Source of the DNA: Lentisphaerota bacterium
Lineage (GTDB): Bacteria > Verrucomicrobiota > Kiritimatiellia > PWTM01
Assembly: GCA_016873715.1 (NCBI GenBank)
Contig: VGWF01000052.1
Span: forward strand, 1 to 32,069
Length of the DNA stretch: 32,069 nt
Direction: 5' to 3'
A program made the translations under genes and the position numbers. Shown here one piece after another: positions 31,177 through 32,069 of the stretch (within the stretch, counting starts at the first letter, position 1; each line of letters opens with the position of its first letter). The notes below the pieces were generated by a model. The model ran no database searches. It was given only the letters and a program-made list of their open reading frames with translations, and was not told the DNA's origin.

Positions 31177-31502
31177 CACTCCCCGCAGGCAGGAAGGGCA
31201 AGTGTCAGGTGTCGAGTGTCGGGGAGGAGGAGTTCCGGGCCTTCGCCCTCCGCTCTCCGCCCTTCGCTCTCCGCTCTCCGCTCTTCGCTCTGTGCTCTCC
31301 GCTCTCCGCTCGCGCGGCGGGCGGGCGCCTGGATTCGGGCGGTCGCGGCAGGGAATTCTCGACGACGGGGCACGCCCCGGTCCGCCTGGGGGCAGTCGCA
31401 GGCGCAGCCGCCGCCCGCGCTCGGGCGCACCTCGCGTCGGATCGAGACCACGGCGTACGCCAGGGCCCCGACCACCAGCAGCGCGATCACGATCGTTTCC
31501 AC
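31149..31502 (-). CDS. Possible small Cys-rich membrane protein whose 3' end is made of a heptamer array
   Basis: From a GTG at 31502 the first 18 residues ([18 protein letters not shown] if GTG is read as Met) form a membrane helix, followed by a basic stretch and GGGCACDCP. That order resembles the FeoB-associated Cys-rich membrane proteins, usually 50-70 residues. Here the frame stays open through the array at 31200-31316, giving a repetitive tail ([21 protein letters not shown]) and 117 residues in all. Either the array replaced the original 3' end or the gene is a chance ORF. A TAGGGT sits 8 nt before the GTG. Confidence 0.35.
   Translation of the reverse strand: METIVIALLVVGALAYAVVSIRREVRPSAGGGCACDCPQADRGVPRRREFPAATARIQAPARRASGERRAQSEERRAESEGRRAEGEGPELLLPDTRHLTLALPACGECGAGRATVT
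31200..31316 (+). repeat. Composite heptamer array upstream of the superoxide dismutase gene
   Basis: AAGTGTC, AGGTGTC, GAGTGTC (31200-31220), then a linker with GGGGAGGAGG, then 11 contiguous units (31240-31316) such as CCTTCGC, CCTCCGC and TCTCCGC (five of these). The GTGTCGGGGAGGAGG at the first junction is identical to 15 nt on the minus strand of the array at 9702-9860. Confidence 0.85.
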
Positions 31503-31553
31503 GCCCCACCCTACCGCCGAACGGCCCCCCCGCAAGCCCCCGGCGCGCGCCGA

Positions 31554-31582
31554 CTGGAAACTCCGCGGTCCGGCCGTAGATT
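31554..31582 (+). promoter_or_regulatory. Candidate promoter ahead of the Tat-leader ORF
   Basis: CTGGAA (31554-31559), 17 bp, then TAGATT (31577-31582), 26 nt before the ATG at 31609. Confidence 0.4.
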
Positions 31583-31608
31583 GGCGGACCAACGAGAGGA
31601 AACCGACA

Positions 31609-31758
31609 ATGACACTGAACCGACGCACATTCCTGACCCTTGCCGGCGCGGGCGCGGCCCTCGCTCCCCAATTCCCGTCGATGAACTGGAAATCGACGGG
31701 ACCCGGTGTAGGTTGCGCGCAGACGACGACAACGAACAACGAACAAAGGAGAACTACC
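31609..31758 (+). other. Twin-arginine leader in frame with, and open into, the superoxide dismutase gene
   Basis: An ATG at 31609, preceded by GAGAGGA, begins [19 protein letters not shown], a good Tat signal (RRTFL, then a hydrophobic stretch). The frame has no stop and joins the superoxide dismutase ATG 50 codons later. It could be an alternative exported form of the enzyme, or the remains of a Tat-protein gene whose body was lost. Residues 20-50 (including [14 protein letters not shown]) look non-conserved and contain the second promoter. Confidence 0.45.
31686..31714 (+). promoter_or_regulatory. Second candidate promoter, nearer the superoxide dismutase start
   Basis: CTGGAA (31686-31691), 17 bp, then TAGGTT (31709-31714). 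ACTGGAAA and TAGRTT have the same 24-bp phase as in the promoter at 31554, so the two may be duplicates. Confidence 0.4.
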
Positions 31759-32069
31759 ATGGCCCACGAACTGCCCAAGCTTCCGTACGCGGTGGATGCG
31801 CTCGAGCCCCACGTCGACGCGAAGACGATGGAGATCCACCACGGGAAGCACCACGCGACCTACGTGACCAACCTCAACGCGGCGCTGGACAAGCATCCGG
31901 CGCTCAAGGACAAGTCGCTCGAGGCCCTGCTCGGCAACCTCGCCGCGGTCCCGGAGGACATTCGCGCCGTGGTCCGAAACAGCGGCGGCGGCGTGCTCAA
32001 CCACAACCACTTCTGGCAGTGGATGACGCCCAAGAGCGCCGGCAAGCCGTCGGGCGAGCTGGCGAAAAA
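31759..32069 (+). CDS. Superoxide dismutase, Fe/Mn family (cut by window end)
   Basis: It dismutates superoxide to oxygen and hydrogen peroxide. The ATG at 31759 has AAAGGAG 7 nt upstream. The first 103 residues are seen: [28 protein letters not shown] holds the first metal His and the Tyr region, and [13 protein letters not shown] holds the second metal His. The C-terminal half with the remaining Asp and His ligands lies beyond the window, so iron or manganese use cannot be judged. An in-frame Tat leader upstream could give an exported form. Confidence 0.93.
   Translation, partial: MAHELPKLPYAVDALEPHVDAKTMEIHHGKHHATYVTNLNAALDKHPALKDKSLEALLGNLAAVPEDIRAVVRNSGGGVLNHNHFWQWMTPKSAGKPSGELAK

Overview
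The window is GC-rich DNA (roughly 70% by eye), most likely from an uncultivated member of the Verrucomicrobiota/Kiritimatiellota branch of the PVC group. The clues are a PEP-CTERM protein, a pseudopilin with an H-X9-DG motif, a membrane Ser/Thr kinase with a zinc ribbon, a secreted sulfatase, Tat-exported sugar isomerase-like proteins, and many intergenic arrays with a 7-bp period. This assignment is inference; no rRNA gene is present.

Layout. 1-4.9 kb (+): ahcY, a class I glutamine-amidotransferase-like hydrolase and a large kinase. 4.9-9.6 kb (-): a zinc-ribbon membrane protein plus pseudopilin pair, and a pyrB-argF-glycoside hydrolase run. 9.9-13.0 kb: a secreted lipase (+), a PEP-CTERM protein (-) and zwf (-, frameshifted). 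13.2-17.1 kb (+): trpD, a Tat-signal TIM-barrel protein, an EEP-family nuclease/phosphatase-like protein and a prenyltransferase-like repeat protein. 17.2-24.9 kb (+): a polyuronide-use locus of GH105-DUF4861 lyase-product hydrolase, kduI, an inserted four-helix-bundle gene, kduD, a caspase-like exported protein and a sulfatase. 24.9-26.9 kb (-): rplU-rpmA-obg and a 56-residue membrane protein. 26.9-28.2 kb (-): a PQQ-like beta-propeller protein. 28.6-31.1 kb (-): the nucleoside salvage operon deoA-punA-cdd. The right end (+) is a superoxide dismutase cut by the window edge.

How the genes work together. GH105 releases 4,5-unsaturated uronates from lyase products, KduI and KduD carry the ketouronate to 2-keto-3-deoxygluconate, and the sulfatase would remove sulfate esters, so the locus suggests use of a sulfated or pectin-like polyuronide. 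DeoA, PunA and Cdd are joined by 4-bp start/stop overlaps and salvage nucleosides. RplU, RpmA and Obg form the usual ribosome cluster.

The most unusual content is non-coding. (1) At least eight intergenic spacers consist of modular 7-bp-period arrays; two in opposite orientation bracket a lone four-helix-bundle gene inside the kdu operon. (2) Two REP-like elements of unrelated sequence share one design: two hairpins with complementary loops and compensatory stem changes. One sits between genes; the other lies in frame inside a coding region. (3) A paired 13-bp inverted-repeat motif occurs twice with the same 32-bp spacing, each time in the first codons of an exported-protein gene. (4) Five conserved genes carry frame breaks (zwf, kduD, obg, rplU and the PQQ gene). 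These look more like assembly or consensus errors than decay, but they need checking. Most gene starts are preceded by recognisable TTGnnn-N16-18-TAnnnT promoters, some so close to the start codon that the mRNA may be leaderless.
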